Below are positions 8,861 to 18,787 of a DNA stretch of 64,000 nucleotides, in pieces. The stretch's first letter is position 1, and each line of letters begins with the position of its first letter. This DNA comes from an uncultured Algibacter sp. (GTDB lineage: Bacteria; Bacteroidota; Bacteroidia; Flavobacteriales; Flavobacteriaceae), in NCBI GenBank assembly GCA_947502405.1, contig CANMZT010000011.1:62001-126000 (forward strand). The letters are read 5' to 3'. Position numbers and translations under genes: made by a program. The notes below the pieces were generated by a model, which was not told the DNA's origin, ran no database searches, and worked only from the letters and a program-made list of their open reading frames with translations.

Positions 8861-9006
8861 GATTTAGCCCCGATTGAAGTGGCATCCTTTTTGGTGCTTA
8901 AACCAAATTTAAATCTGGCTAAACATTAGATTTAAGCACAAAACATATTGAGAAACTTAACATGTTAGGCACAAAAAAGATATAACGGAAAGCGGGAAAT
9001 AGCTTC
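8861..9006 (+). ncRNA. Candidate structured RNA or mobile repeat element
   Basis: The left arm 8884-8897 (ATCCTTTTTGGTGC) is complementary, with one or two interruptions, to 8969-8983 (GCACAAAAAAGATAT). Inside, TGCTTAAA at 8895-8902 pairs with TTTAAGCA at 8931-8938, and AAATCT at 8911-8916 pairs with AGATTT at 8928-8933, so alternative hairpins compete. The ends (TAGCCCCG and CGGGAAATAGCTTC) may also pair. From memory, similar sequences with these ends recur between genes in flavobacteria; function is unknown. Strand is arbitrary. Confidence 0.45.
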
Positions 9007-9030
9007 TAAAAACAATTACTAAGTTTTAAG

Positions 9031-9064
9031 AGATTGCCACGTCGCTTACTCCTCGCAATGACAG
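9031..9064. repeat. REP-like palindromic unit
   Basis: The unit AGATTGCCACGTCGCT...CTCCTCGCAATGAC has the imperfect symmetry ATTGCcacg ... tcGCAAT. This 'attgccacgtcg...cgcaatgac' sequence is, from memory, a widespread intergenic palindrome in several bacterial phyla. It lies immediately downstream of the glmM stop and may act as a transcription-end hairpin. Confidence 0.5.
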
Positions 9065-9065
9065 T

Positions 9066-10454
9066 TTAAATTCCAGCAATTTCTCCAATTTCGGCAATAA
9101 ATTTATCAGCTAAAGTATCAGCTTCTTCTTGAGATTTTGCTTCGGTATAAATTCTAATTATGGGTTCTGTATTACTTTTACGTAAATGCACCCAGCTCTC
9201 TGAGAAATCGATTTTTACACCATCAATAGTGGTTAGTTGCTCGTTTTGGTAACGCGCTTCAATGGTTTTTAAAATACCATCAACGTCTAAGCCTGGTGTT
9301 AATTGAATTTTCTTTTTACTCATAAAGTAGTTAGGATACGTTTTTCTGAGTTCGCTAACACTTATGTTTTTATCTGCCAATAGGCTTAAAAACAGGGCTA
9401 CACCTACCAAAGCATCTCGCCCGTAATGTGCCTCTGGATAAATGATGCCGCCATTACCCTCGCCACCAATAACTACATTATTTTTTTTCATGAGTTTTAC
9501 AACGTTTACCTCGCCTACTGCACTGGCTTCGTACATACCGCCGTGTTTTTCAGTAACGTCTCTCAAGGCTCTAGTAGAACTCATATTACTTACCGTATTT
9601 CCTGGGGTTCTGCTTAATACATAATCGGCACAGGCTACTAAAGTATATTCTTCTCCAAACATCTCACCGTTTTCATCCATAAAGGCTAAACGGTCTACAT
9701 CTGGGTCTACAACAATACCAAAATCTGCCTTGTGCTTTTTAACGGCTTCAGATAAATCTGTTAAATGTTCTTTTAAAGGCTCTGGATTGTGTGGAAAGTG
9801 CCCATTTGGCTCACAGTGAATTTTTATAACATCTACACCTAAACGCTCTAAAAGTAAAGGTATAGCAATACCGCCTGTAGAATTTACACCATCTACTACT
9901 ACTCTAAATCTAGCTTCTTCAATAGGTTTTACTGTTACTAAATCTAAATCTAAAACTTCAATAATATGTAAATCGATATAGGCTTTGTTTTTGGTAATTT
10001 CCCCTAAGCTATCTACATCTGCAAACAACATATCATCACTTTCTGCTATGTATAATATTTTAGCGCCTTCAACTGCATCTAGAAACTCCCCTTTTTCGTT
10101 TAATAGTTTTAAAGCATTCCACTGTTTTGGATTATGGCTTGCTGTTAAAATAATACCTCCATCGGCATGCTCCATAGGTACAGCAACTTCAACCGTTGGT
10201 GTTGTTGATAAACCAACATCTACCACATCTATCCCCATACCTATTAACGTATTCATGACTAAACTTTGAATCATTTTTCCAGAAATTCGAGCATCTCTAC
10301 CAACCACCACTTTATGGTTATCCTTATTGCGTTGCTGCTTTAACCATACGCCATAAGCAGAAGCGAACTTAACAGCATCTATAGGTGTTAAATTCTCGCC
10401 TACTTGACCGCCAATAGTTCCTCTAATTCCTGAAATTGATTTTATAAGTGTCAT
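9066..10454 (-). CDS. glmM: Phosphoglucosamine mutase (phosphohexomutase family)
   Basis: The enzyme interconverts glucosamine-6-phosphate and glucosamine-1-phosphate on the way to UDP-GlcNAc for peptidoglycan. The 462-residue protein has ISGIRGTIG at the N-terminus, the phosphoserine loop TASHNPKQWNALK, the metal-binding DPDVDR, the sugar-binding GEGNGG and the C-terminal phosphate-binding RKSNTEPIIRIY. I chose the ATG at 10454 because family members start with this MTLIKSISGIRGT segment; a longer in-frame start at 10547 would overlap the divergent ACP phosphodiesterase gene and the promoter-like TATATTTG at 10477-10484. Bacteroidota enzymes with this sequence style are annotated as GlmM, but activity on other hexose phosphates is possible. 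Confidence 0.85.
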   Translation of the reverse strand: MTLIKSISGIRGTIGGQVGENLTPIDAVKFASAYGVWLKQQRNKDNHKVVVGRDARISGKMIQSLVMNTLIGMGIDVVDVGLSTTPTVEVAVPMEHADGGIILTASHNPKQWNALKLLNEKGEFLDAVEGAKILYIAESDDMLFADVDSLGEITKNKAYIDLHIIEVLDLDLVTVKPIEEARFRVVVDGVNSTGGIAIPLLLERLGVDVIKIHCEPNGHFPHNPEPLKEHLTDLSEAVKKHKADFGIVVDPDVDRLAFMDENGEMFGEEYTLVACADYVLSRTPGNTVSNMSSTRALRDVTEKHGGMYEASAVGEVNVVKLMKKNNVVIGGEGNGGIIYPEAHYGRDALVGVALFLSLLADKNISVSELRKTYPNYFMSKKKIQLTPGLDVDGILKTIEARYQNEQLTTIDGVKIDFSESWVHLRKSNTEPIIRIYTEAKSQEEADTLADKFIAEIGEIAGI

Positions 10455-10476
10455 AATATATTTTTGAATTAAAACG

Positions 10477-10484
10477 CAAATATA
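10477..10484 (-). promoter_or_regulatory. Candidate -7 element of glmM
   Basis: TATATTTG on the minus strand matches the Bacteroidota -7 consensus TAnnTTTG and lies 22 bp before the chosen ATG. No clear TTG -33 element was found at the usual spacing. Confidence 0.4.
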
Positions 10485-10531
10485 GTATTTCGAAATCGGA
10501 TTTCTTAAAACGGAATTCGTAAATTTCACCA

Positions 10532-11134
10532 ATGAACTATTTAGCACATATATATCTTTCTGGAGATAACGATTTAGTTACTATTGGTAATTTTATTGCA
10601 GATGGTATAAAAGGAAAAAGCTATAGAGACTACCAAAGGGATATTCAAATTGGTATTTTATTGCATAGACATATTGATACTTATACCGATGCGCACAAAA
10701 CCGTAAGGCTAAGCACTAAAAGACTGCATAAGAAATACGGGCACTATTCTGGAATTATTGTAGATATACTTTACGACCATTTTCTAGCAAAAAATTGGGC
10801 ACACTACAGCAATATACCTTTAGAAGAGTACACTGAGCATTTTTATGATTCCTTAGAAGCACATTATGATATATTACCCAGTAGAATTCAAAAAATGATG
10901 CCCTATATGCTTGCTGATAATTGGTTATTGAGTTACGCTTCAATTGAAGGTATAACACGAGTTTTAGAAGGTATGAACCGGCGCACAAAAAACCGTTCTA
11001 GTATGAACGAGGCTGTTATTGAATTGGAAGCATTTTACTCCGAGTTTGAAAATGAATTTTCTAGCTTTTTTGATGAACTCATAGCATCATCAAAAAAGAA
11101 ATTAAACACTTTAAATAAAGAATTACGTGATTAA
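10532..11134 (+). CDS. acpH: Acyl carrier protein phosphodiesterase (ACP hydrolase)
   Basis: The 200-residue protein matches the ACP phosphodiesterase family, which removes the 4'-phosphopantetheine arm from holo-ACP. Visible family elements are MNYLAHIYLSGD at the start, IGNFIADGIKG, the metal-binding HRHIDTYTDAH (residues 48-58) and GIIVDILYDHFLAKNW. It belongs to the HD-like hydrolases and is cytoplasmic. It is divergent from glmM, with the two ATGs 77 bp apart, and its end overlaps the gamma-glutamyltransferase start by 8 bp. It works against the phosphopantetheinyl transferase found near the end of this window, although the two genes are not linked. Confidence 0.85.
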   Translation: MNYLAHIYLSGDNDLVTIGNFIADGIKGKSYRDYQRDIQIGILLHRHIDTYTDAHKTVRLSTKRLHKKYGHYSGIIVDILYDHFLAKNWAHYSNIPLEEYTEHFYDSLEAHYDILPSRIQKMMPYMLADNWLLSYASIEGITRVLEGMNRRTKNRSSMNEAVIELEAFYSEFENEFSSFFDELIASSKKKLNTLNKELRD

Positions 11135-12815
11135 ATATTTTCTATCCTGCATTTTAGCATGTGTTATACTTTCCTGTAAACAAGCTAAAAACCCTTCAAA
11201 CAGAGGCCTCATAACAAAACAAGCTATGGTAGTTTCTGCCAGAGCTGAAGCTTCACAAATTGGTAGTGATATCTTAAAAAAAGGCGGTAATGCTTTTGAT
11301 GCTATGTGCGCTACACAATTGGCTTTAGCAGTAGCATATCCATACGCAGGTAATATTGGCGGCGGCGGATTTATGGTGTACAGAAAAACAAATGGAGATA
11401 TTGGCTCAATCGATTTTAGAGAAAAGGCACCCAAAGCAGCTACTAAGGATATGTATTTGGATGAAAACGGTGATGTTATCCCAGAGAAAAGTACATTAGG
11501 CGCTATGGCTGTTGGTGTTCCTGGAGTTATAGCCGGTATTTTTGAAGTACACGAAAAACTTGGATCTTTACCTATAAAAGATATTATAAATCCTTCTATT
11601 GCATTGGCATACAAAGGTGTAGTAGTTACAAAAAAACAGGAAGAAACTATCAAAAAATACCGCCCCTTATTTTCTAGAGTGAATAGGGAAACTATTCCTC
11701 TTGACAAAGCTTGGAAAGAAAACGACATTATAAAACACCCCGCGCTGGCTAAGACTCTAGAACGCATTGCAAAACATGGAAGAGACGAATTTTACAAAGG
11801 TGAAACAGCCCAAATACTTGCTAAATTTATACAAGAAAACGGAGGTATTCTAACAGAAGATGATTTAGCAGCTTACGAAGCAAAATGGAGGGAGCCAATC
11901 GTTTTCACTTATGATGACTTAAACATTATTTCAATGGCTCCACCTTCTAGTGGCGGTGTGTGTTTAGCCCAAATTATGAAAATGCTTGAGCCATTTCATT
12001 TGGATGACTATGGGCATAACTCATTAAAAACCATTCAAGCTATAACTGAAGCTGAACGACGCGCTTATGCGGATAGAAGTTTTTATTTAGGCGACCCCGA
12101 TTTTATTAAAATTCCAGTAGAAACACTGATTAAAGAGGATTATTTAAGCGGAAGAATGTTAGATTTCTCATTTGAAAAGGCCACATTATCGAGTGATGTG
12201 TCACATGGCAATATTCAAATTATTGAAAGTAACGAGACTACACACTACTCCATCATTGATCAATTCGGTAATGCCATAGCTTGTACTACAACAATAAATG
12301 GCGCCTATGGCTCCAAGTTATATTGCTCAGAACTTGGTTTCTTTTTAAATAATGAAATGGATGATTTTAGTAGTAAACCCGGGGTTCCTAATATGTTTGG
12401 TCTCATAGGAGCTGAAGCTAACAGTATTCTTCCCGAAAAACGTATGCTGAGTTCTATGACTCCAACAATTATAGAAAAAAATGAAAAATTATATATGACA
12501 CTCGGAACTCCTGGAGGTTCTACAATAATTACATCTGTTATGCAAACTATATTAAATGTTCATGAGTTTGATATGATGATGCAAGAAGCTGTAAATGCTC
12601 CACGATTTCATCATCAATGGCTCCCAGATGAAATTAGAATGGAGCCTAATTTATTTGACAGAAATCTAATCAAACAACTTGAAAATTTAGGGTATTCAAT
12701 AAACGAAAAAGATTCTCCTGTAATTGGTAAGGTCGACGGAATACTTGTTTTGGATGATAACACGTATGAGGGTGGTGCAGATTACCGAGGGGATGATACT
12801 GCTGTCGGTTTTTAA
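11127..12815 (+). CDS. ggt: Gamma-glutamyltransferase, predicted lipoprotein
   Basis: This 562-residue Ntn hydrolase cleaves gamma-glutamyl bonds of glutathione and similar peptides in the periplasm. It has a lipoprotein-type signal with the likely lipobox Cys17 (VILSC). The glutamate-binding DFREKAP (Arg98) is present, and Thr371 in TTHYSIID is the expected autocleavage site and nucleophile, giving large (about 28-370) and small (371-562) chains. PPSSGG (272-277), MTPT and GTPGGSTI match the oxyanion and substrate loops. The start is a GTG at 11127 that overlaps the end of acpH, so translational coupling is likely. Confidence 0.92.
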   Translation: MIKYFLSCILACVILSCKQAKNPSNRGLITKQAMVVSARAEASQIGSDILKKGGNAFDAMCATQLALAVAYPYAGNIGGGGFMVYRKTNGDIGSIDFREKAPKAATKDMYLDENGDVIPEKSTLGAMAVGVPGVIAGIFEVHEKLGSLPIKDIINPSIALAYKGVVVTKKQEETIKKYRPLFSRVNRETIPLDKAWKENDIIKHPALAKTLERIAKHGRDEFYKGETAQILAKFIQENGGILTEDDLAAYEAKWREPIVFTYDDLNIISMAPPSSGGVCLAQIMKMLEPFHLDDYGHNSLKTIQAITEAERRAYADRSFYLGDPDFIKIPVETLIKEDYLSGRMLDFSFEKATLSSDVSHGNIQIIESNETTHYSIIDQFGNAIACTTTINGAYGSKLYCSELGFFLNNEMDDFSSKPGVPNMFGLIGAEANSILPEKRMLSSMTPTIIEKNEKLYMTLGTPGGSTIITSVMQTILNVHEFDMMMQEAVNAPRFHHQWLPDEIRMEPNLFDRNLIKQLENLGYSINEKDSPVIGKVDGILVLDDNTYEGGADYRGDDTAVGF

Positions 12816-12888
12816 TCATTTTCTTTTTCTAAAACCATCACATTTAATACTTTAGAGGTCAACAAACTATAAACTAAATTCCGTTTTT

Positions 12889-13611
12889 ATGACGGTTAGC
12901 CCTAAGAAAATATTAAAAATTATTACTGGTGTCATTATTTTTTTGACACTCCCTAGCCTATTGTTTTTTGGCTTCCTTTATTTTAAGTATAACGAAGATT
13001 TACCCACAGGAATTCAAGGTGAGCAAGCAGATGCTCTGGCATATAAAATGCTTGATGCGTTAGATTATGAAGCTTATAAAGCTACCAACTATATTGAATG
13101 GACTTACAAAAAAAGACGTCATTACGAATGGGATAAAAAAAACAACTCATGTAATGTGTTTTGGAAAGAAAATAAAGTTGTCCTAAATTTAAATAACATC
13201 TCTGAAAGTAAAGTCTATATTCATAGTTTTAAAAACGAGAGCGATATGGCTAAAGAACTTATTAATAAGGCAGCCAACTACTTTTATAATGATTCGTTTT
13301 GGCTAGTAGCTCCCTACAAAGTTTTTGATGATGGTGTTGAAAGGCGCTTAGTAAAAACAGAAGATAATAAGGATGCACTTTTAGTTACTTACACTTCTGG
13401 CGGTATTACACCAGGTGATTCGTATTTATGGCTACTTGAAGACCATGGAAAACCTAAAGCCTTTAAGATGTGGACATCTATTCTACCAATAGATGGTTTA
13501 GAAGCATCCTGGAGCGATTGGGTTACTACCGAAAGTGGCGCACAATTACCAACGTTTCATAAACTCCTATTTCTGGGATTTGAATTTGGAGATATTAAAG
13601 GAACTAATTAA
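12889..13611 (+). CDS. Hypothetical membrane-anchored protein
   Basis: This 240-residue protein is not recognised. It has one hydrophobic segment at about residues 9-30, followed by an extracytoplasmic domain rich in aromatic residues, with WTYKKRRHYEW, KVYIHSF and a SGGITPGDSYLWLLEDHGKPKAFK-like stretch that suggests a beta-sandwich, as in many uncharacterised Bacteroidota periplasmic proteins. It lies 73 bp after ggt on the same strand. Its 3' end overlaps by 8 bp the 3' end of the converging AbiC-like gene. Confidence 0.6.
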   Translation: MTVSPKKILKIITGVIIFLTLPSLLFFGFLYFKYNEDLPTGIQGEQADALAYKMLDALDYEAYKATNYIEWTYKKRRHYEWDKKNNSCNVFWKENKVVLNLNNISESKVYIHSFKNESDMAKELINKAANYFYNDSFWLVAPYKVFDDGVERRLVKTEDNKDALLVTYTSGGITPGDSYLWLLEDHGKPKAFKMWTSILPIDGLEASWSDWVTTESGAQLPTFHKLLFLGFEFGDIKGTN

Positions 13612-14913
13612 AATAATTCTTAATCCAATCATTTATATTTTGTTCAAATTTAACATGATAAAAATTATACCTACTTAAATCTTCATTACACATCACCCCT
13701 AAACGATGCATATAAAAAATATTAGTCTTGCTTGCTTTCAAAGTAGTTTTCAATAATAGTTTAAATTCTTTTCTTTGTTTGCTCTCTACAATACTAAAAA
13801 GAAATTCTTTACCAAGATTATCATGGATAGACTCCTTTAATATTTCATCAATAACAATTTCCTTTTTAAGCTTTTTTATAGTGCTGTATAGTTTTAATTC
13901 TTTGTTATCAGAATCAACGAAATATAGTTCAATCAAAGAATATATATTTTCATCATCTAAAATAATTCTTATGTTATCTTTACTATTTGTTTTATCATAA
14001 CTTTCAACACCATAATAATTCCCTTTTAATCTAATATACTTTGGAGTAATATAATCTTTTAAGTTAAAGTTCGAATATTGATTTTGATCATAAGTATTAA
14101 AATTAATTAGTGGAGATAAATTTCTTATAAAATTTACATTATAAACCTCTATTAAAAATTTCTCTTCTACACTTAAATTTCCTGAGAGTGTTCTGAAATA
14201 AAACTCTTGATCTTCATCATTAAACCTTTGTTCAAGAAAAACTAAAATATTTATCACTTCATCAAAAAGCATTTTTATTTCTGGAAAACTCTGAATATAT
14301 TGTTTCGGATTAGTCTTAGTCAACTCATAATCATAAATATTATTGGTTTTTAAATATTCTGAATATTCATGTAAATACTTTTAACTTTTAAACAAATTAA
14401 TTCTAAAACTTCATAACCTGATACTATTTCAATTGTAAAATTATCTGCGGCATAACCACCAAATGTAGGACTAATTACTCCATTACGATAATTCTTTTCC
14501 CCTTTCTTAAAACTATCTATAACTTTTCTATGATTATCTAACAAATTAAAAAAAGTATTATCAAGCTGTTGGTTAATCATTACTTTGGTTTGTTGTTTGA
14601 AAACTTCTTTAGTTTCTTTCAATTCTTCTCTAGTTAAAGTTAAGTCTTCTTGCTGATATTTAATTTCAACTTTTTGACCTAAAAATGCAATATATATAAA
14701 AAATAACCCTGCTAAAGCCCATAAAGAACCTGCAACTCCACCAATAAAATCTCCAACTTCATTAAAATTATTTTTGTCAACAAACCAATAAAATATGCCA
14801 ATAATAAAAACTAAGACACCAACCCAAATAAATGTCCAAGACATGGTTTTAAACGTTTTTATTTGTTTATTTATTTCTATTATTTGAGCTTCAAACTCAT
14901 CGTTATTTTCCAT
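13604..14913 (-). pseudogene. AbiC-like phage abortive infection gene, split by a frameshift
   Basis: Two reading frames join into one protein. The first (14913-14350) has two membrane helices (about residues 25-46 and 58-79), a coiled coil (QQEDLTLTREELKETKEVF) and the FFNLLDNHRKVIDSF segment typical of putative phage abortive infection (AbiC-like) proteins. The second (14323-13604) continues the family's C-terminal part (FYFRTLSGNLSVEEKFLIEVYN). Near 14379-14382 a run of four A residues on the coding strand marks the break; adding one A joins the frames without a stop through VKKYLHEYSEYLKTNN. The site does not fit a clean slippery heptamer, so a point deletion or assembly error is more likely than programmed frameshifting. 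Confidence 0.6.
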
Positions 14914-15056
14914 AAAACTGATTTATACTCCAAAACAAAATTAATATTTTTCCTACCAAAAAAATTTATAGTACATTTCTAGTTATCAACATTTATAGGC
15001 TAAATATTTAACAAAACTCTAAATTAACCCAACTTCATTTTTAAACTCAAAACTCG

Positions 15057-15064
15057 TAACTTTG
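15057..15064 (+). promoter_or_regulatory. Candidate -7 element of uvrA
   Basis: TAACTTTG fits TAnnTTTG and lies 15 bp before the chosen ATG at 15080. It supports that start over the in-frame TTG at 15062, which lies inside this element. A -33 TTG at the expected spacing is not evident. Confidence 0.4.
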
Positions 15065-15079
15065 CAACTTTGCCAATTT

Positions 15080-17911
15080 ATGAGCCAATTCACAGATTTT
15101 ATCGAAGTTAAAGGTGCTAGGGTACACAATCTTAAAAACATTGATGTATCTATTCCTAGAGAAAAACTAGTGGTAATCACTGGTTTATCTGGAAGTGGAA
15201 AATCCTCTTTAGCTTTTGACACCATTTATGCTGAAGGACAACGGAGATATATTGAAACATTCTCTGCTTATGCCAGACAATTTTTGGGTGGTTTAGAACG
15301 TCCTGATGTTGATAAAATTGACGGTCTTTCTCCTGTTATTGCTATTGAACAAAAAACAACTAGTAAATCGCCACGCTCTACAGTAGGGACCATTACCGAG
15401 ATTTACGATTTTATGCGTTTACTTTTTGCTAGAGCCAGTGATGCTTACAGCTATAACACTGGAGACAAAATGATTAGCTACAGTGACGAGCAAATTAAAG
15501 CACTCATTATAAAAGATTTTAAAGGCAAGCGTATAAATGTATTGTCTCCTGTTGTTCGTTCTAGAAAGGGCCATTATCGAGAATTATTTGAACAAATTGG
15601 CAAGCAAGGTTTTGTGAAAGTTAGAGCCGATGGTGAAATTCGTGATATTGTAAAGGGTATGAAATTAGACCGTTACAAAACACACGATATTGAAATTGTT
15701 ATTGATAGACTGGTTATTAATGATGATGTAGATAATGATAAACGTCTTACTGAAACCATAAACACTGCCATGTATCACGGTGAAGACGTGCTTTTAATTA
15801 TCGATCAAGACACTCAAGAAACACGTTATTTTAGCCGAAGTTTAATGTGTCCGTCTTCAGGGATTTCATATCCTAATCCAGAGCCAAATAACTTTTCATT
15901 CAACTCACCAAAAGGTGCTTGTAGCCATTGTAATGGTATAGGAACACTTTATCAGGTTAATGAAGATAAAATTATTCCAGACGACTCATTATCAATAAAA
16001 TCTGGTGCATTGGTACCACATGGTCCACAAAAAAACAGTTGGATTTTTAAACAATTTGAAACCATAGCACAACGTTTCAATTTCAAATTAACTGATGCTT
16101 ACAAAGATATTCCTGAGGAAGCAAAACACATGATTCTTTACGGAGGTAATGATAAGTTTTCAGTAGAAAGTAAAACACTGGGAGTTACACGAGATTATAA
16201 AATTGATTTTGAAGGTGTTGCCAACTTTATTGAAAATCAATACAAAAATGCTGAATCTAGGTCTTTAAAACGTTGGGCTAAAGACTATATGGACAAAATT
16301 AAATGCCCTATTTGTGAAGGTTCTCGTTTAAAAAAGGAATCACTTTACTTCAAAATAAACGATAAAAACATAGCTGAACTTGCTGAAACAGATATTGTTG
16401 AACTCGCTAATTGGTTTAATGATTTAAATAAGCATCTATCAGAAAAACAACTTAAAATAGCAGAAGAGGTTGTAAAAGAGATTAAAGCGCGTTTAAAATT
16501 TTTATTAGATGTTGGGCTGGATTATTTATCCTTAAACAGAAGTTCCAAATCACTTTCTGGTGGTGAGGCACAACGTATTCGATTAGCCACTCAAATTGGA
16601 TCTCAATTGGTTGGAGTGCTTTATATACTTGATGAACCAAGTATTGGTTTGCATCAACGTGATAATGAAAAACTTATAAACTCTTTGGTTTCACTTCGTG
16701 ATATCGGTAATTCTGTAATTGTTGTTGAGCATGATAAAGACATGATAGAGCGTGCAGATTATGTAATTGATATTGGCCCCAAAGCCGGAAAACATGGTGG
16801 GGATATTATTAGTATAGGCAACCCAGAAGAATTAAAATCCCATAACACACTAACGGCAGATTATTTAAACGGTAACAAAGAAATTGAAGTTCCAAAAAAG
16901 CGCCGAAAAGGTAATGGTAAGTTTTTAGAGCTTAAAGGCTGTACTGGTAACAATCTAAAAAATGTATCAGTTAAATTTCCATTAGGAAAAATGATAGGCG
17001 TGACTGGGGTTTCTGGAAGTGGAAAATCTACATTGATTAATGAAACCCTCTACCCCATTCTAAATGCACATTATTTTAATGGTGTTAAAAAACCCATGCC
17101 ATACAAAAGTATAAAAGGGCTTGAGCATATTGATAAAGTTATTGATATTAACCAATCTCCAATTGGAAGGACACCTAGAAGTAATCCTGCAACTTATACC
17201 GGTACTTTTAGTGAGATAAGAGCCTTATTTGCTAAAATCCCTGAAGCTATGATTCGTGGCTATAAAGCAGGTCGTTTTAGTTTTAATGTTAAAGGGGGGC
17301 GTTGTGAAACCTGTCAAGGTGGTGGCTTACGAGTTATTGAAATGAATTTCCTTCCTGATGTTTATGTAGAATGTGAAACTTGCCAAGGCAAACGTTTTAA
17401 TCGTGAAACTTTAGAAATTCGCTACAAAGGAAAAAATATTAGTGATGTTTTAAACATGACTATGAATGAAGCTGTAGAGTTTTTTGAGCACATCCCAAAG
17501 ATTCATAAAAAACTTAAGACAATTAAAGATGTTGGTCTTGGTTACATCACGCTTGGACAACAAAGTACAACACTCTCTGGAGGCGAAGCTCAACGCATCA
17601 AACTAGCTACCGAACTCTCAAAAAGAGATACTGGTAACACCTTTTACATTTTAGACGAACCCACTACAGGACTTCATTTTGAAGATATAAGAGTACTTAT
17701 GTTAGTATTAAATAAACTTGTAGACAAAGGGAATACAGTATTGATTATTGAGCACAATCTTGATGTTATTAAAACCGTTGACCATATTATAGATATTGGT
17801 TACGAAGGTGGCAAAGGTGGCGGACAAATAATTGTTGAAGGTACTCCAGAAGAAATTATAAAACATAAAAAAAGCTATACCGCTAAGTTTTTGAAAAAAG
17901 AACTAAATTAG
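15080..17911 (+). CDS. uvrA: Excinuclease ABC subunit A (UvrA)
   Basis: This 943-residue DNA damage sensor of nucleotide excision repair is a double ABC ATPase that loads UvrB at lesions. It has two Walker A motifs ([14 protein letters not shown] and [14 protein letters not shown]), two signature motifs ([12 protein letters not shown] and [12 protein letters not shown]) and two Walker B motifs ([11 protein letters not shown] and [11 protein letters not shown]). The UvrB-binding region holds CPICEGSRL, and the C-terminal zinc module has CETCQGG and CETCQGKR. In the first zinc module, CPSSG replaces the usual CPxCG, leaving three cysteines; this variant is, from memory, common in Bacteroidota. 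It stands alone, with no uvrB or uvrC nearby. Confidence 0.97.
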   Translation: MSQFTDFIEVKGARVHNLKNIDVSIPREKLVVITGLSGSGKSSLAFDTIYAEGQRRYIETFSAYARQFLGGLERPDVDKIDGLSPVIAIEQKTTSKSPRSTVGTITEIYDFMRLLFARASDAYSYNTGDKMISYSDEQIKALIIKDFKGKRINVLSPVVRSRKGHYRELFEQIGKQGFVKVRADGEIRDIVKGMKLDRYKTHDIEIVIDRLVINDDVDNDKRLTETINTAMYHGEDVLLIIDQDTQETRYFSRSLMCPSSGISYPNPEPNNFSFNSPKGACSHCNGIGTLYQVNEDKIIPDDSLSIKSGALVPHGPQKNSWIFKQFETIAQRFNFKLTDAYKDIPEEAKHMILYGGNDKFSVESKTLGVTRDYKIDFEGVANFIENQYKNAESRSLKRWAKDYMDKIKCPICEGSRLKKESLYFKINDKNIAELAETDIVELANWFNDLNKHLSEKQLKIAEEVVKEIKARLKFLLDVGLDYLSLNRSSKSLSGGEAQRIRLATQIGSQLVGVLYILDEPSIGLHQRDNEKLINSLVSLRDIGNSVIVVEHDKDMIERADYVIDIGPKAGKHGGDIISIGNPEELKSHNTLTADYLNGNKEIEVPKKRRKGNGKFLELKGCTGNNLKNVSVKFPLGKMIGVTGVSGSGKSTLINETLYPILNAHYFNGVKKPMPYKSIKGLEHIDKVIDINQSPIGRTPRSNPATYTGTFSEIRALFAKIPEAMIRGYKAGRFSFNVKGGRCETCQGGGLRVIEMNFLPDVYVECETCQGKRFNRETLEIRYKGKNISDVLNMTMNEAVEFFEHIPKIHKKLKTIKDVGLGYITLGQQSTTLSGGEAQRIKLATELSKRDTGNTFYILDEPTTGLHFEDIRVLMLVLNKLVDKGNTVLIIEHNLDVIKTVDHIIDIGYEGGKGGGQIIVEGTPEEIIKHKKSYTAKFLKKELN

Positions 17912-17987
17912 CTCGCAGGTCAGCATCTACGCATTGGTAGATATTAGAAATTAAAAAGAAAAATTACATATTATAAATACAAAGTAA

Positions 17988-18677
17988 ATGAGAAAAGAAC
18001 AACGCCATAAAGGTTGGAATGAAATAAAAACAAATGATTCTTGGGCTATTTTTAAAATTATGGGCGAATTTGTCACAGGTTTTGAAAAAATGAGTAAAAT
18101 TGGACCATGTGTATCTATATTTGGTTCTGCTAGAACAAAACCAGATCATAGATATTACAAACTTACCGAACAAGTTGCACAAGCTATTGTAGAAGCTGGT
18201 TATGGCGTTATTACCGGTGGTGGCCCAGGTATTATGGAGGCTGGAAACAAAGGTGCTCATTTAGGTGGTGGAACTTCTGTTGGTTTAAATATTGATTTAC
18301 CTTTTGAACAGCATGATAACCCATATATAGACAGTGACAAAAGCTTAGATTTTGACTACTTTTTTGTTAGAAAAGTTATGTTTGTAAAATACTCACAAGG
18401 ATTTGTTGTTATGCCCGGTGGTTTCGGCACACTTGATGAGCTTTTTGAAGCTATGACGCTTATTCAAACTCATAAAAGTGAAAAATTCCCAATTATTCTC
18501 GTTGGAAAAGATTTCTGGACAGGATTAATGGATTGGATTAAACAAACTCTTCTAGAAGAGTTTGGTAATATTAGTCCTAAAGACCTCGATCTTATTCATC
18601 TAGTAGATACCCCTGAAGAAGTTATAGATATATTAGATACATTCTATAAGAATTCGGGGTTAAGTCCTAATTTCTAA
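17988..18677 (+). CDS. LOG family (TIGR00730) Rossmann-fold protein
   Basis: This 229-residue protein has GGGPGIMEAGNKGA and PGGFGTLDELFEAMT, the two motifs that define LOG/lysine-decarboxylase-like nucleotide monophosphate nucleosidases. Members hydrolyse the N-glycosidic bond of cytokinin ribotides or purine/pyrimidine nucleotides. VSIFGSAR near residues 42-49 is the start of the Rossmann domain. It is cytoplasmic. It follows uvrA by 76 bp on the same strand, so cotranscription is possible. The old 'lysine decarboxylase' label is not supported by function. Confidence 0.88.
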   Translation: MRKEQRHKGWNEIKTNDSWAIFKIMGEFVTGFEKMSKIGPCVSIFGSARTKPDHRYYKLTEQVAQAIVEAGYGVITGGGPGIMEAGNKGAHLGGGTSVGLNIDLPFEQHDNPYIDSDKSLDFDYFFVRKVMFVKYSQGFVVMPGGFGTLDELFEAMTLIQTHKSEKFPIILVGKDFWTGLMDWIKQTLLEEFGNISPKDLDLIHLVDTPEEVIDILDTFYKNSGLSPNF

Positions 18678-18787
18678 CTTTATAAAAAAACAGAAATCGC
18701 TATATTCATTTAATATCAGACTCTTAACACCCTAAGCCATCATATTTTCTTATATTGTGGCGCCTTACATGAAATCATTAACCATTA

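Larger units (their letters stand above)
8738..9065. other. Gene-free stretch of 328 bp made largely of repeat-like elements
   Basis: No coding sequence was seen. The stretch holds a short CCTG...GCAGG repeat (8823-8846), a structured element (8861-9006) and an imperfect REP-like unit (9031-9064), each listed separately. It lies upstream of the decarboxylase gene and downstream of glmM, both on the minus strand. Confidence 0.7.

Noticed and set aside
11123-11767. 214-residue minus-strand frame inside ggt
   Set aside because: It is an antisense shadow of the gamma-glutamyltransferase, whose catalytic motifs are clear.
14340-14400. Programmed -1 frameshift in the AbiC-like gene
   Set aside because: The slip would need the P-site tRNA to re-pair with TAA after AAA, and no standard slippery heptamer in frame is present; a lost A is simpler.
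17988-18677. Lysine decarboxylase
   Set aside because: The PGGxGTxxE motif marks the LOG nucleotide hydrolase family; the decarboxylase name is a historical misannotation.
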